Origin: Bemisia tabaci
Taxonomy: Eukaryota; Arthropoda; Insecta; Hemiptera; Aleyrodidae
Assembly: GCF_918797505.1 (NCBI RefSeq)
Contig: NC_092801.1
Coordinates: 15,376,001-15,440,000, forward strand
Length of the DNA: 64,000 nt
Direction of reading: 5' to 3'
The notes under the pieces were generated by a model. It was not told the origin of the DNA, ran no database searches, and saw only the letters and a program-made list of their open reading frames with translations. Of the stretch, positions 57,218 to 64,000 are shown one piece after another. The translations under genes were made by a program, and so were the position numbers. Every line of letters begins with the position of its first letter. Positions within the stretch are counted from its first letter, which is position 1.

Positions 57218-58682
57218 TTGTCCTCGGGCGGTAAGAATGAATGGAAATTAAAAAGCGCCAGTGATGTCAGCGGCGGCGCGGCGGGACATCGCCGCTCTTG
57301 TCGTCGCCGCTGACGTCACTGGCGCTTTATTATTTCCATTCATTCGTACCGCCCGAGAACAAACGAGGACACCCCATTGGTGGAAATACATCCATTCGTT
57401 AATATCTCGACAACGATTGAAGATGTTTACATATGCTTTTGGAAAGTATTTCTTTGAACAAAGGCACTTCAGGTAAATTCTTGTAAGAGGGAAGGGGGTC
57501 ATGACCTCTCGCCCTCCCTTCCAAGGGCTAGGGGTAAAGGGCGACATTCGAATCGAAACCTACATCGTGCGATACCTTCGTTGGAAAAAAACCGCTTGAA
57601 TCTGGAGTCCAGACTCTTAAAACATCGACCAGGAAACATACTCTTGATTCAATCGGATTTTTGCTTAAATCAAGAACCAAGTCTCTTCATTTGAGCGGAT
57701 TTCTTTTTGATTTAAGCAACCTACATCGGGCGATACCTTCACGGAAAAAAACCGCTTGAATCTGGAGTCCAGACTCTTAAAAATATCGACAAGGAAAAAT
57801 ACTCCTGATTCAATCGAATTTTTGCTTTAATCAAGAACCAAGTCTCTTCATTTGAGCGGATTTCCTTTTGATTTAAGCAAAAATCCGATTGAAGCAAGAG
57901 TATTTTTTCTTGTTAATGTTTTCAAGTGTCTGGACTCTACATCCAAGCGAATTTTTTTTTCATTGTTGAATTAGAAAGAACGTAACAATGGTTAACTTTT
58001 TGCGATGACCGGAGTAGGTTCCCATGAATCACGGTTGCAAAATAACGGCCGTCATGATGGCGGGAAATTGGTATCTTGCAAGATGTTGACTACATTGCGC
58101 ATTCTCCACATATTTTCTTGATTTTTCATAAAATTTAAATACAATTTCCAGAATTTGGCTACGAATGAATAGACACTAGTTTGGCTTTACAAATCGACTT
58201 TTATGGTGAACTGAATAAATAGTTTCACTTTTGAACGTGATCAACTGCATATGGTTAAAAATGCTTGCCCGACAGCCTTAGAATTTTCTGATCCATGATA
58301 TCCCGACATTTTCCGGTTTTTACTGACGGTAGGGCCCCGCAATACGCATCTTAATTAACAACGATTCAAAAACTCGGACAATGTTTTATTGTTTCCAGAA
58401 AAAAAGAAAAGAACAGATATAAAACAAATGGAAATATCGCGTCGATATTCTCCGTGATTTTACTGAAAACCATCGAGAAAATCCCAGAAAACTGTTCAGA
58501 AAACCTGTGAGTGGCTTTTCAAAAAAATGTCTTTAAAAATTAAACAGAAGTAAAGATGTGCAACGTTGCTATCGGAGACAAATACGCTTTTTTTCGCGTG
58601 AGCGGTAAATATTCGAATTCATGCACGGCTGGCGCAAGGCGCAATGAGATAACTATTCGACCACGGGTGTACCCATGAGTGG

Positions 58683-58715
58683 TGTTGTCTTGACTCTCAG
58701 TATAAAGGGACTCTA
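58683..58715. repeat. Orphan end of the TAGAGTCCC hAT-like family
   Basis: GTTGTCTTGACTCTCAGTAT AAAGGGACTCTA resembles the right end of 56782-57217 and lies 5 bp outside the giant inverted repeat. No partner end was found. Confidence 0.6.
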
Positions 58716-59120
58716 GCCGCGGTATGCGCATGTTGGATCAAGTCCTGTACGGCGCTTAGCTGTTCAGCTACACAGTGCAAGGCTCCCGGATGCATCCTGC
58801 TGCTTCACAGTCCGGCCGCATCGTTGTTGACTGCACAGTGCTTGGCAGCTTTCAGAACTGCACAAAGCAACCATAATCGCTTCTTAGCGATATCCGCCGG
58901 AGCGATTCGCTTAGGCAAGCCCTGGGGGTATCCCTTGGGGGTCTTCACCGCGCTTCAAGCGCACAACCTGAAGACGCCGCGCCCACTGTTGCGGATTGCC
59001 TGCCCATCAGGCGACCATCGCCTGGTCCAGCAGCTTCCAGCTCAAGCGCTCGGATGAGCTTCCATCTCCGGCTTTACAACCCGGAGCTGCTCTCCGTCCT
59101 GCGCGCTTGAAATCACGTGC
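58716..59120. other. GC-rich island of unknown nature
   Basis: About 400 bp are much richer in G+C than the surroundings. They hold an open + frame (58824-59057, 77 codons, no ATG, non-canonical start) and several GCGC and AGCGCTCGG-type words. I recognise no domain, RNA fold or repeat relation. Confidence 0.35.
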
Positions 59121-59224
59121 CTGAGCACACAAAATGATCACGTAATTTTCACCTCAATATCTCGGAAAACACGCGAGTTTTATATCGATGCGAGTTTAAT
59201 TTTAATGTACGTCACTTATTTGAG

Positions 59225-59310
59225 AAATGCAAAAACCTAAGGAATCTCCTTCAATGCTGTATGATACCACACACCTACTCCGGAGTTCGAATAGTTGCTC
59301 ACTTGATTTC
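59225..59310 (-). repeat. Family L module, reverse orientation
   Basis: The complement reads GCAACTATTCGAACTCCGGA, GTAGGTGTGTGGTATCAT, CATTGAAGGAGATTCC. Flanks carry GCGAGTTT and TATCGATGCGAG words like the 72-bp repeats. Confidence 0.7.
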
Positions 59311-59474
59311 CGCACGTGAAAAAGTGTGAGTTACGCGAGTTTCATCTTATTACCGCTAGAGGTAGGCGATATTTGTAACAATTTTTCCCTTTCGAAATTA
59401 CCAAGTTCTCTAACTTTTGGGTAATGGTTGAGGCTTCTTGGCTCCTAACTGAGGGGCTCGGAGGACAGTTTTAG

Positions 59475-59620
59475 CTATTTCAAGAAATACGTGTTAATTA
59501 ATGGTCCCAAAATTACATAGAGCCTCATGGCAAAAAAAAGTTCAAACTCACTATTTCTCGCGTGAAAATTGGATTTTAGTGATGAATTTTTCATAGGATA
59601 TATTCTAAGACTAGGTAGTC
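59475..59620. repeat. Dispersed repeat shared with 63025-63165
   Basis: TTTCAAGAAATACGTGTT, ATTACATAGAGCCTCATGGC, AAAGTTCAAACTCACT and GAAAATTGGATTTTAGTGAT correspond in order to the segment after the family A element at 62858. Confidence 0.65.
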
Positions 59621-59650
59621 CAGTTGAATTCATCGGTATCCCAATTGAGA

Positions 59651-60141
59651 TGTTGCATGTGTGAGGAATTTGCGATTTGACCACTAATTCTTACGTAAAA
59701 GTTCGCGAGAAACACCATGGTGTCACTGGTTTTCTCTGAAATCAACTCCCAAGCTCAAAAAAAGCTCTCAAGTTGAGGCCAAAATGGAGGGGATATCCCA
59801 CGCTAACCTGAGAGTCCACCTCTACATCACGACTAACTCTCCATGCAAAGATAGGGAGCAAATACATTAGCAGGGTTGCCGTTTTTCCAGTTTTGGAGTC
59901 CCCAAATAAAGTGGCAGCCCTGTCAATGTATTTGCTCCCTATCTTTGCATGGAGAGTTTGTCTTGATGTAGACGTGGACTCTCAGGATAGCGTTGGATAT
60001 CCCCTCCAGTTTAGCCTCAACTTGAGAGCTTTTTTTGAGCTTGGGAGTTGATTTCAGAGAAAACCAGTGGCACCATCGTGTTTCTCGCGAACTTTTACAT
60101 AAGAATCAACAGACAAATCGCAAATTTCTCACACATGCAAC
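59651..60141. mobile_element. Fold-back element with GCAAAGATAGGGAGCA core (family C, copy 2)
   Basis: The arms of ~200 bp pair from GTTGCATGTGTGAGGAATTT to AAATTTCTCACACATGCAAC. They include TCGCGAGAAACACCATGGTG, GGAGGGGATATCC and CATGCAAAGATAGGGAGCAA with their inverses. No open frame is seen. Confidence 0.88.
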
Positions 60142-60181
60142 ACCTTCATTGGTTTCGAAAACTGCACACTGAAAGAAAAAG

Positions 60182-60332
60182 TTACGGGCTATATAGACAT
60201 ACCTTCCGTTCCGGGCTCATAAGTCGAAAAGTTTCGGGTGCTGGAGCCGCAGCTTCGATCGCTCCGGGCACTACGCCCGGAACTTTCGGTCTCTGAGCCC
60301 GGAACACGGACGATATGTCTATAGAGTCCGTA
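60182..60332. repeat. ~150-bp fold-back
   Basis: TTACGGGCTATATAGACATA pairs with TATGTCTATAGAGTCCGTAA. Inside, GTTCCGGGCTCA pairs with TGAGCCCGGAAC and GGTGCTGGAGC loosely with GCTCCGGGCAC. Confidence 0.8.
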
Positions 60333-60427
60333 AGTATGTACGGCTTCCACGCCCGGAGATTTTTCTAGTGCACATACCCCACTCGTCTTCCAAGCCCTTT
60401 TATTGAAGTTTTCGGTAAATCGTACTG

Positions 60428-60683
60428 TACTGCCGTGCGAAGGAAGAACGCCGTATGAATACATTCGAGAGTTGCCAAATTTCCTCTTCGAAATATTTAT
60501 TTTTGAAGATAGTTACAAATTTTTTTCCTCGAAATTTTCAGACTTTTTAGATCAAACTGCGAACGAAATCCTGTGAAAAATCAACGGAGAATCATTCTCA
60601 GATTCTCCCGAAAAATCGTTGTTCGTCGGAGGAAATTTGGCAACGCTTAATGGCTCATCCGGAGTTCTTCCTTAGCACGGCAG
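60428..60683. mobile_element. Family G MITE-like element, right end split by an insertion
   Basis: It starts TACTGCCGTGCGAAGGAAGA ACGCCGTATGA. The right end GTTCTTCCTTAGCACGGCAG is followed at once by a hAT-like element, whose duplication repeats CACGGCAG at 61096-61103, then TA. Confidence 0.8.
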
Positions 60684-61095
60684 TAGAGTACCTATATATT
60701 GAGAGAGTATGGCCACTGGGCCCCATGGAGAGGCTTAGGACCCAAAAATGGCGGTGCTTTGTTTTGGTTTTTGTGGATGGGAGGAGGGGGATCATTGCCA
60801 ACTTTTGACGGTTATCACCAACCGCACTTGCTGCCAACCTTACTACATGTAGATAATTTATCTCAAAAATTGCACACGATTAGCCTTAAAAATATGTAAA
60901 GAAGTCGCAATAGTGCATTTGGGTAAATTTCTTGTTACGACGAGCAAAGAAAACTACATTTTGAGTCATTTTGCATTACATTAATTTATGGCGTCCGCCA
61001 TTTTTGGGTCCTAAGGGCTCCATTCAGCCTAAGATGGCTGAGCCAATCAGAGGTGGTAACACCGGTGGCTATACTCTCTCAATATAGGTACTCTA
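60684..61095. mobile_element. hAT-like MITE, 8-bp target duplication CACGGCAG
   Basis: The terminal inverted repeats TAGAGTACCTATATATTGAG and TAGAGTACCTATATTGAGAG differ by one TA. CACGGCAG is repeated exactly on both sides (60676-60683 and 61096-61103). An inner inverted pair CTTAGGACCCAAAAATGGCG occurs in both halves. 412 bp, non-coding; the ends resemble those of 56782-57217. Confidence 0.93.
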
Positions 61096-61104
61096 CACGG
61101 CAGT

Positions 61105-61365
61105 ATATCGTCACCTTCCAGGCAAAGTATCACAAGCGCCATGCGACGTTTAAAAATTTCCGCCGCCATTTTATTTCTTTACTGAGAAATTGTTGGTTGA
61201 ATCTGTTTGGAAATTTCACTAAATTTTATCGGCAGCACAAAGAAAATTCAGTGAAATTTTCGGACAGCTTCGTTGAACAATTTCTCTGTAAAAAAATAAA
61301 ATGGCGGCGGAAATTTTTAAACGTCGCATGGCGCTTGTGATACTTTGCCTGGAAGGTGACGATAT
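61105..61365. repeat. ~260-bp fold-back directly upstream of the candidate promoter
   Basis: GTCACCTTCCAGGCAAAGTA begins arms of at least 70 nearly perfect bp. They continue through CAAGCGCCATGCGACGTTTA and TTTCCGCCGCCATTTTATTT; weaker pairing follows (GAAATTGTT, GAAATTTCACT). The loop lies around 61235. Confidence 0.9.
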
Positions 61366-61379
61366 CACATCGTTTTTAG

Positions 61380-61792
61380 GCATTTTTTCCACCGGGAAAA
61401 TTTGGCAACGGACAGAGCGCGAGGCGATCGCGGAAACGGACAAATCGGCCCCGAGCGGGGGTTCACGAGGGGGGGGGGGGGGCGAAGGCCCCGAGCACGG
61501 CAGGGTCCGTCGGGGAACCTCACAATTTCGTGGAGCCCCGGGCGTACAGGTCGTAAGCTCGGTCGCTAGAATTCGTGTCTTCAAGCCCAAAGTTGTACGC
61601 AACGTGACGCGGTGTCGATAGATTCCGATTCGAGACCCGAAATTCCCGCGGCGGAACCCCGCGTTCGCCCTGTGTGTAGTTCGGTGACCCTCAGTCAGTG
61701 AATTTCCCAACCCCCTCCCCCCTTCCGTCCCTCGCAAGTGTGTTTTTTTGGTTTTTTTCTCTCTGACCCTTTGTCCCTCTCTGTCTGTCCAG
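61380..61792 (+). promoter_or_regulatory. GC-rich stretch before the candidate exon: promoter or leader, then splice acceptor
   Basis: CpG-rich sequence at 61400-61680 with a G run (61470-61483) is followed by a long pyrimidine tract (61740-61790) ending TCTGTCTGTCCAG. The tract is a convincing acceptor for the exon at 61793. The GC-rich part could be the promoter and first noncoding exon, or an upstream coding exon. I see no clear TATA box or donor. Frames here are without a recognisable domain. Confidence 0.35.
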
Positions 61793-61880
61793 AGCGCCCG
61801 AGATGACGACGATCGAAGAGACCTACGAAGGGGAGGTCACCCGAAAAGTCAAGCGGAGGACCAGCTTCAAAATTCATGAG
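61793..61880 (+). CDS. Candidate start exon of an unrecognised gene (CDS 61803-61880)
   Basis: After the acceptor there are 10 nt and an ATG at 61803 with a purine at -3. Twenty-six codons follow, reading MTTIEETYEGEVTRKVKRRT then SFKIHE. They end exactly at GAG|GTATGT, a strong phase-0 donor. Codon choice is GC-leaning compared with the flanks (ACG ACG ATC, CGG AGG ACC AGC), as expected of coding sequence. RRTS fits a basophilic-kinase (PKA-type) site. The peptide is acidic at its start and basic later. I do not recognise the family. Frame 0 stays open back to the acceptor, so the ATG may be internal to a longer protein. The next exon must lie beyond the satellite in the following intron. 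Confidence 0.5.
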
Positions 61881-61939
61881 GTATGTTGTTTTTGCATGTT
61901 TTTTGTTTTTTTTTTTTTTTGGTCACCCATCAAGTGAAG

Positions 61940-62790
61940 CGGTCATTCTCGGAAAGACGTAAGCGCCGGGAATTGAAAATCGAGTTTTTGGTGGTTCGGT
62001 ATTTGCGTAGCGTAGGCGTAGGCGCATCTTGTTGCAAAGTGATGAGCAGGAAAACGGATTTCTAAGGTCTAAGAAACATCTGAAAAATGCAGGCAATTTC
62101 AAAAAGACGTAAGTGCCAAAACAATTGGAAACGGAGGATTTGGCGGTTAATGCGGTATTCGCTTAGGCGTAGCCGCATCTCGTTGCAAAGTGATGAGCAG
62201 AAAAACGAATTTTTAAGGTCTAAAAAACATCTGAAAACGGCCGTCGTTTTCAAAAAGACTTAAGCGCTGAATGTTGAAAATCGAGTTTTTGGTGTTTCCG
62301 TATTTGCGTAGGCGTCAGCGCATCTTGTTGCAAAGTGATGAGCAAATAAACTGATTTTTAAGGCTTAAAAACATCAGAAAAGGGAATTCATCTGAAAGGA
62401 TCATTTTCTAAGAAACGTAAGTGCCAAAAAGAAATTGGGAACGGAGGATTTGACGGTTCGGTATTTGCTTAGGCGTTAGTCGCATCTTGTTGCAGATTGA
62501 TGAGCAAAAAACGGTTTTTTTAAGGTCTGAACGAACATTTGAATAAGGGCTGTCATTTTCAGAAAGACGTTAGTGCCAAACGAAATCGGAAAATCGAGGA
62601 TTTGGTGTTTCCGTATTCGCGTAGGCGTAAGCGCATCTTGTTGCAAAGTGATGAGCAAAAAACTGACTTTTAAGGCCTAAAAAACATCTGAAAAGTGCAG
62701 TCATTTTCGGAAAGACGTAAGCGCTAAAAGTCGGAAATTGAGTTTTTGGTGGTTCGAAGGCGCTTTTGCAAAGTGACAAGCAGAAAAACA
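61940..62790 (+). repeat. Six-copy satellite, ~150-bp unit with alternating types, in the intron
   Basis: AAAGACGTAAGYGCC marks units near 61953, 62103, 62253, 62412, 62563 and 62711. All share CGCATCTTGTTGCAAAGTGA, TGAGCA and AAGGTCTAAAAAACATCTGA. Units 1, 3 and 6 carry GAAAATYGAGTTTTTGGTG. Units 2 and 4 carry GGAAACGGAGGATTTGGCGG. Unit 5 is a mixture. The last copy is truncated. Confidence 0.9.
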
Positions 62791-62857
62791 GAATACCCAG
62801 GCAGGTTCACTCAAAAATTTGATTTTCAATTGAGGGGCTTGGACAAGCCGTGGAATA

Positions 62858-63015
62858 CATGGACTACATCTTGCAATCAGGACTTTCAGTTCCTGGCTCA
62901 TCCATAAGAACACTTGTGTGCATATGGGAACTAATAGTACTGACGTTGTCTCTAAACCAGCCAAAAATTAGGTACACTTTTTGGCTGAGTTTCTTATGGC
63001 AAAATGTAGTCCAAT
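62858..63015. mobile_element. Family A MITE-like element
   Basis: TGGACTACATCTTGCAATCA at the left and GGCAAAATGTAGTCCAATT at the right are inverted. Internal CTGGCTCATCC and TCTCTAAACCAGCC match the other copies. Confidence 0.75.
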
Positions 63016-63024
63016 TGCAATTTT

Positions 63025-63190
63025 TACAATTTCGAGAAATACACGTTTTAAGTTTCAATATTACATGGAGCCTATTGGCGACAAGAAAGTTCAAACTCAC
63101 TTTTTGATGATGGAAAATTGGATTTTAGTCAATAATTTTTCGCGGAATATATTTTCAAACTAGTTTGAGTTGCAATCATGAAAATCTCAA
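63025..63190. repeat. Dispersed repeat shared with 59475-59620
   Basis: TTTCGAGAAATACACGTTTT, ATTACATGGAGCCTATTGGC and GGAAAATTGGATTTTAGT in the same order as at 59.5 kb. Confidence 0.6.
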
Positions 63191-63599
63191 TTTTCCAAAA
63201 ACTGCACTTATTCGCCTCTTCCTCCAAACCCCTCAGTTGAAATTTTGATTTTTTTTCTCTTGTCGGGTTGAGGATTTTTGAATTTTTACGCGAAAATGTA
63301 TGGAGTTTATGCTTGATACGAATCAAATTAATGTACATGGCGCGAAACGAATATGCACATAAACACGGTTGATACCCATCTTCCAAATTCTTCGTAAAGA
63401 CGTTCATAGCCTAGGATGGTGAATGTCGATAAATAAAATAACTAACTGACTAAATTTTACGGAAGATAGACGTATATTTCCACTTTTATTTGTTTATATA
63501 ACTTCCATGGGAAACGGGACCCTACCGAAATCAAAATTCACATTCAGAATTAAAACTGATAGACAAAGCTGTAGGCAAAAAAGACAAATTGAAAATAAA
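63191..63599. other. No gene recognised
   Basis: AT-rich; short minus-strand frames only. Confidence 0.3.
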
Positions 63600-63790
63600 G
63601 CGATCCTATTGATGAAAGCAGGTAGTTGCAATGGACAAGGGGTTAACTACCTAATAGAGCTAATAGACTAAATAACGGTAACCCACGAGAGACCCATTTT
63701 CTCTCTTAGTCTAAAACAACCACCCGTTTCAACCAATAGGATCGTTCCATACTCACTGTGTCCTCTTTGTCCATATCTTTGTCTATCAAT
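63600..63790. repeat. Dispersed repeat shared with 13029-13200
   Basis: AATAGACTAAATAACGGTAA, CGAGAGACCC, CCGTTTCAACCAATAGGATC and a terminal TCTTTGTCTATCAAT. The order matches the 13-kb segment. It might be a short interspersed or MITE family; termini are undefined. Confidence 0.5.
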
Positions 63791-63979
63791 TTAAAGAATC
63801 AGCCCGCCGTGCTCCCGGGCCTTAAGCTTTCCGGGGAAATAGAGATATGCCTTCTGATCAGAGTAGTTATGAGTTAGTCCTTTTCTTGGATTCCAACCTT
63901 AGTGAGGCAACCACATTGAGAAAAAAATCAATCAACTGAAAATAAAATTCAATAAAATGCTGTGGGTACCAGATCGCAG

Positions 63980-64000
63980 ATCTACATGAACTGCATTTTG
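63980..64000 (+). repeat. Probable start of a family A copy cut by the window edge
   Basis: TACATGAACTGCATTTTG resembles the family A outer terminus but is too short to be certain. Confidence 0.3.

Larger units (their letters stand above)
55032..58677. repeat. Giant inverted repeat / fold-back, ~3.6 kb
   Basis: CATGGGTACACCCGTGGTCG begins the left arm and its near-complement ends the right arm at 58677. The inner ends are AAGCGCCAGTGATGTCAGCG (57253) and its complement to 57328, around a 24-nt GC-rich centre. After removing two insertions (55359-55914 and 56782-57217) the left arm is about 1.2 kb. The right arm is similar plus ~135 bp of unpaired sequence (about 58158-58292). Within the arms a ~165-bp unit is duplicated (GAATCAGGAGTATTTTTCCT near 56324 and the GATTGAATTATGAGTATT copy near 56483). 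No open frame is credible. Confidence 0.93.

Overview
This window reads as a piece of an AT-rich, intron-bearing, repeat-dense animal nuclear genome. I think it is an arthropod, possibly a sap-feeding hemipteran such as a whitefly. The animal call rests on a spliced methylthioribose-1-phosphate isomerase gene with GT..AG introns and on abundant short DNA transposons. The hemipteran call is only an impression from the repeat families and was not tested. Nothing looks bacterial, viral or organellar. There is no CRISPR array, and I accept no rRNA or tRNA gene.

Gene content is very low. The one gene identified with confidence is the 3' part of MRI1 (mtnA) on the + strand. Three coding exons lie at 249-457, 3496-3652 and 4876-5003, and the 5' part is outside the window. 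The other likely gene is a + strand exon at 61793-61880: strong acceptor, 10 nt of leader, a 26-codon phase-0 coding start at 61803, and a GTATGT donor. It follows a GC-rich stretch at 61380-61700, and its product is not recognised. A CpG-richer stretch at about 20640-22010 with two internal duplications could be a promoter or 5' leader. A 27-nt exon-like segment at 50588-50614 could be a microexon. I accept no intact transposase, reverse transcriptase or other long protein; the remaining long open frames lie on repeats.

The rest is mostly non-autonomous, structure-forming repeats. (1) Short elements with terminal inverted repeats: hAT-like copies with matching 8-bp target duplications at 7924-8678, 26269-26662, 56782-57217 and 60684-61095; hAT-like ends at 14234, 27209-27643 and 44105-44976; and a Harbinger-like copy at 53944-54316. 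(2) Fold-back families occurring several times: TTAA-bounded GGTGATTC elements (23.6, 39.7, 40.1, 48.1 and 50.1 kb), a GCAATTNGGAACTA family (5.7, 10.7, 12.0, 14.4, 18.5, 37.2 and 62.9 kb), a GCCGCACAGTGCGGC family (4.2 and 48.7 kb), and others. (3) A roughly 3.6-kb inverted repeat at 55032-58677 that carries two later insertions; the opposite arm preserves the empty site of each. (4) Tandem arrays: hairpin units at 24.6-25.3 and 41.5-42.2 kb, a 130-bp unit at 15.3-16.0 kb, a 60-bp unit at 47.4-48.0 kb, a ~183-bp unit inside a hAT-like element at 44.3-44.9 kb, and a ~150-bp unit with alternating types at 61.9-62.8 kb.

By region: 0-5 kb MRI1 with repeat-filled introns; 5-14 kb AT-rich sequence with scattered short elements; 14-18.7 kb minisatellite and 130-bp repeat complex; 18.9-22 kb mixed repeats and the CpG-richer stretch; 22.8-29.4 kb fold-backs and hairpin arrays; 29.4-39 kb sparse, with a duplicated block at 33.4-34.4 kb and an A-rich block at 34.8-35.1 kb; 39.4-43.2 kb a dense palindrome cluster; 44-53.4 kb arrays and dispersed repeats; 53.4-58.7 kb inserted elements and the giant inverted repeat; 59-61.4 kb nested elements; 61.4-64 kb the candidate gene start and its satellite-bearing intron.

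All repeat boundaries, family links and identities were judged by eye. No search or alignment was run.
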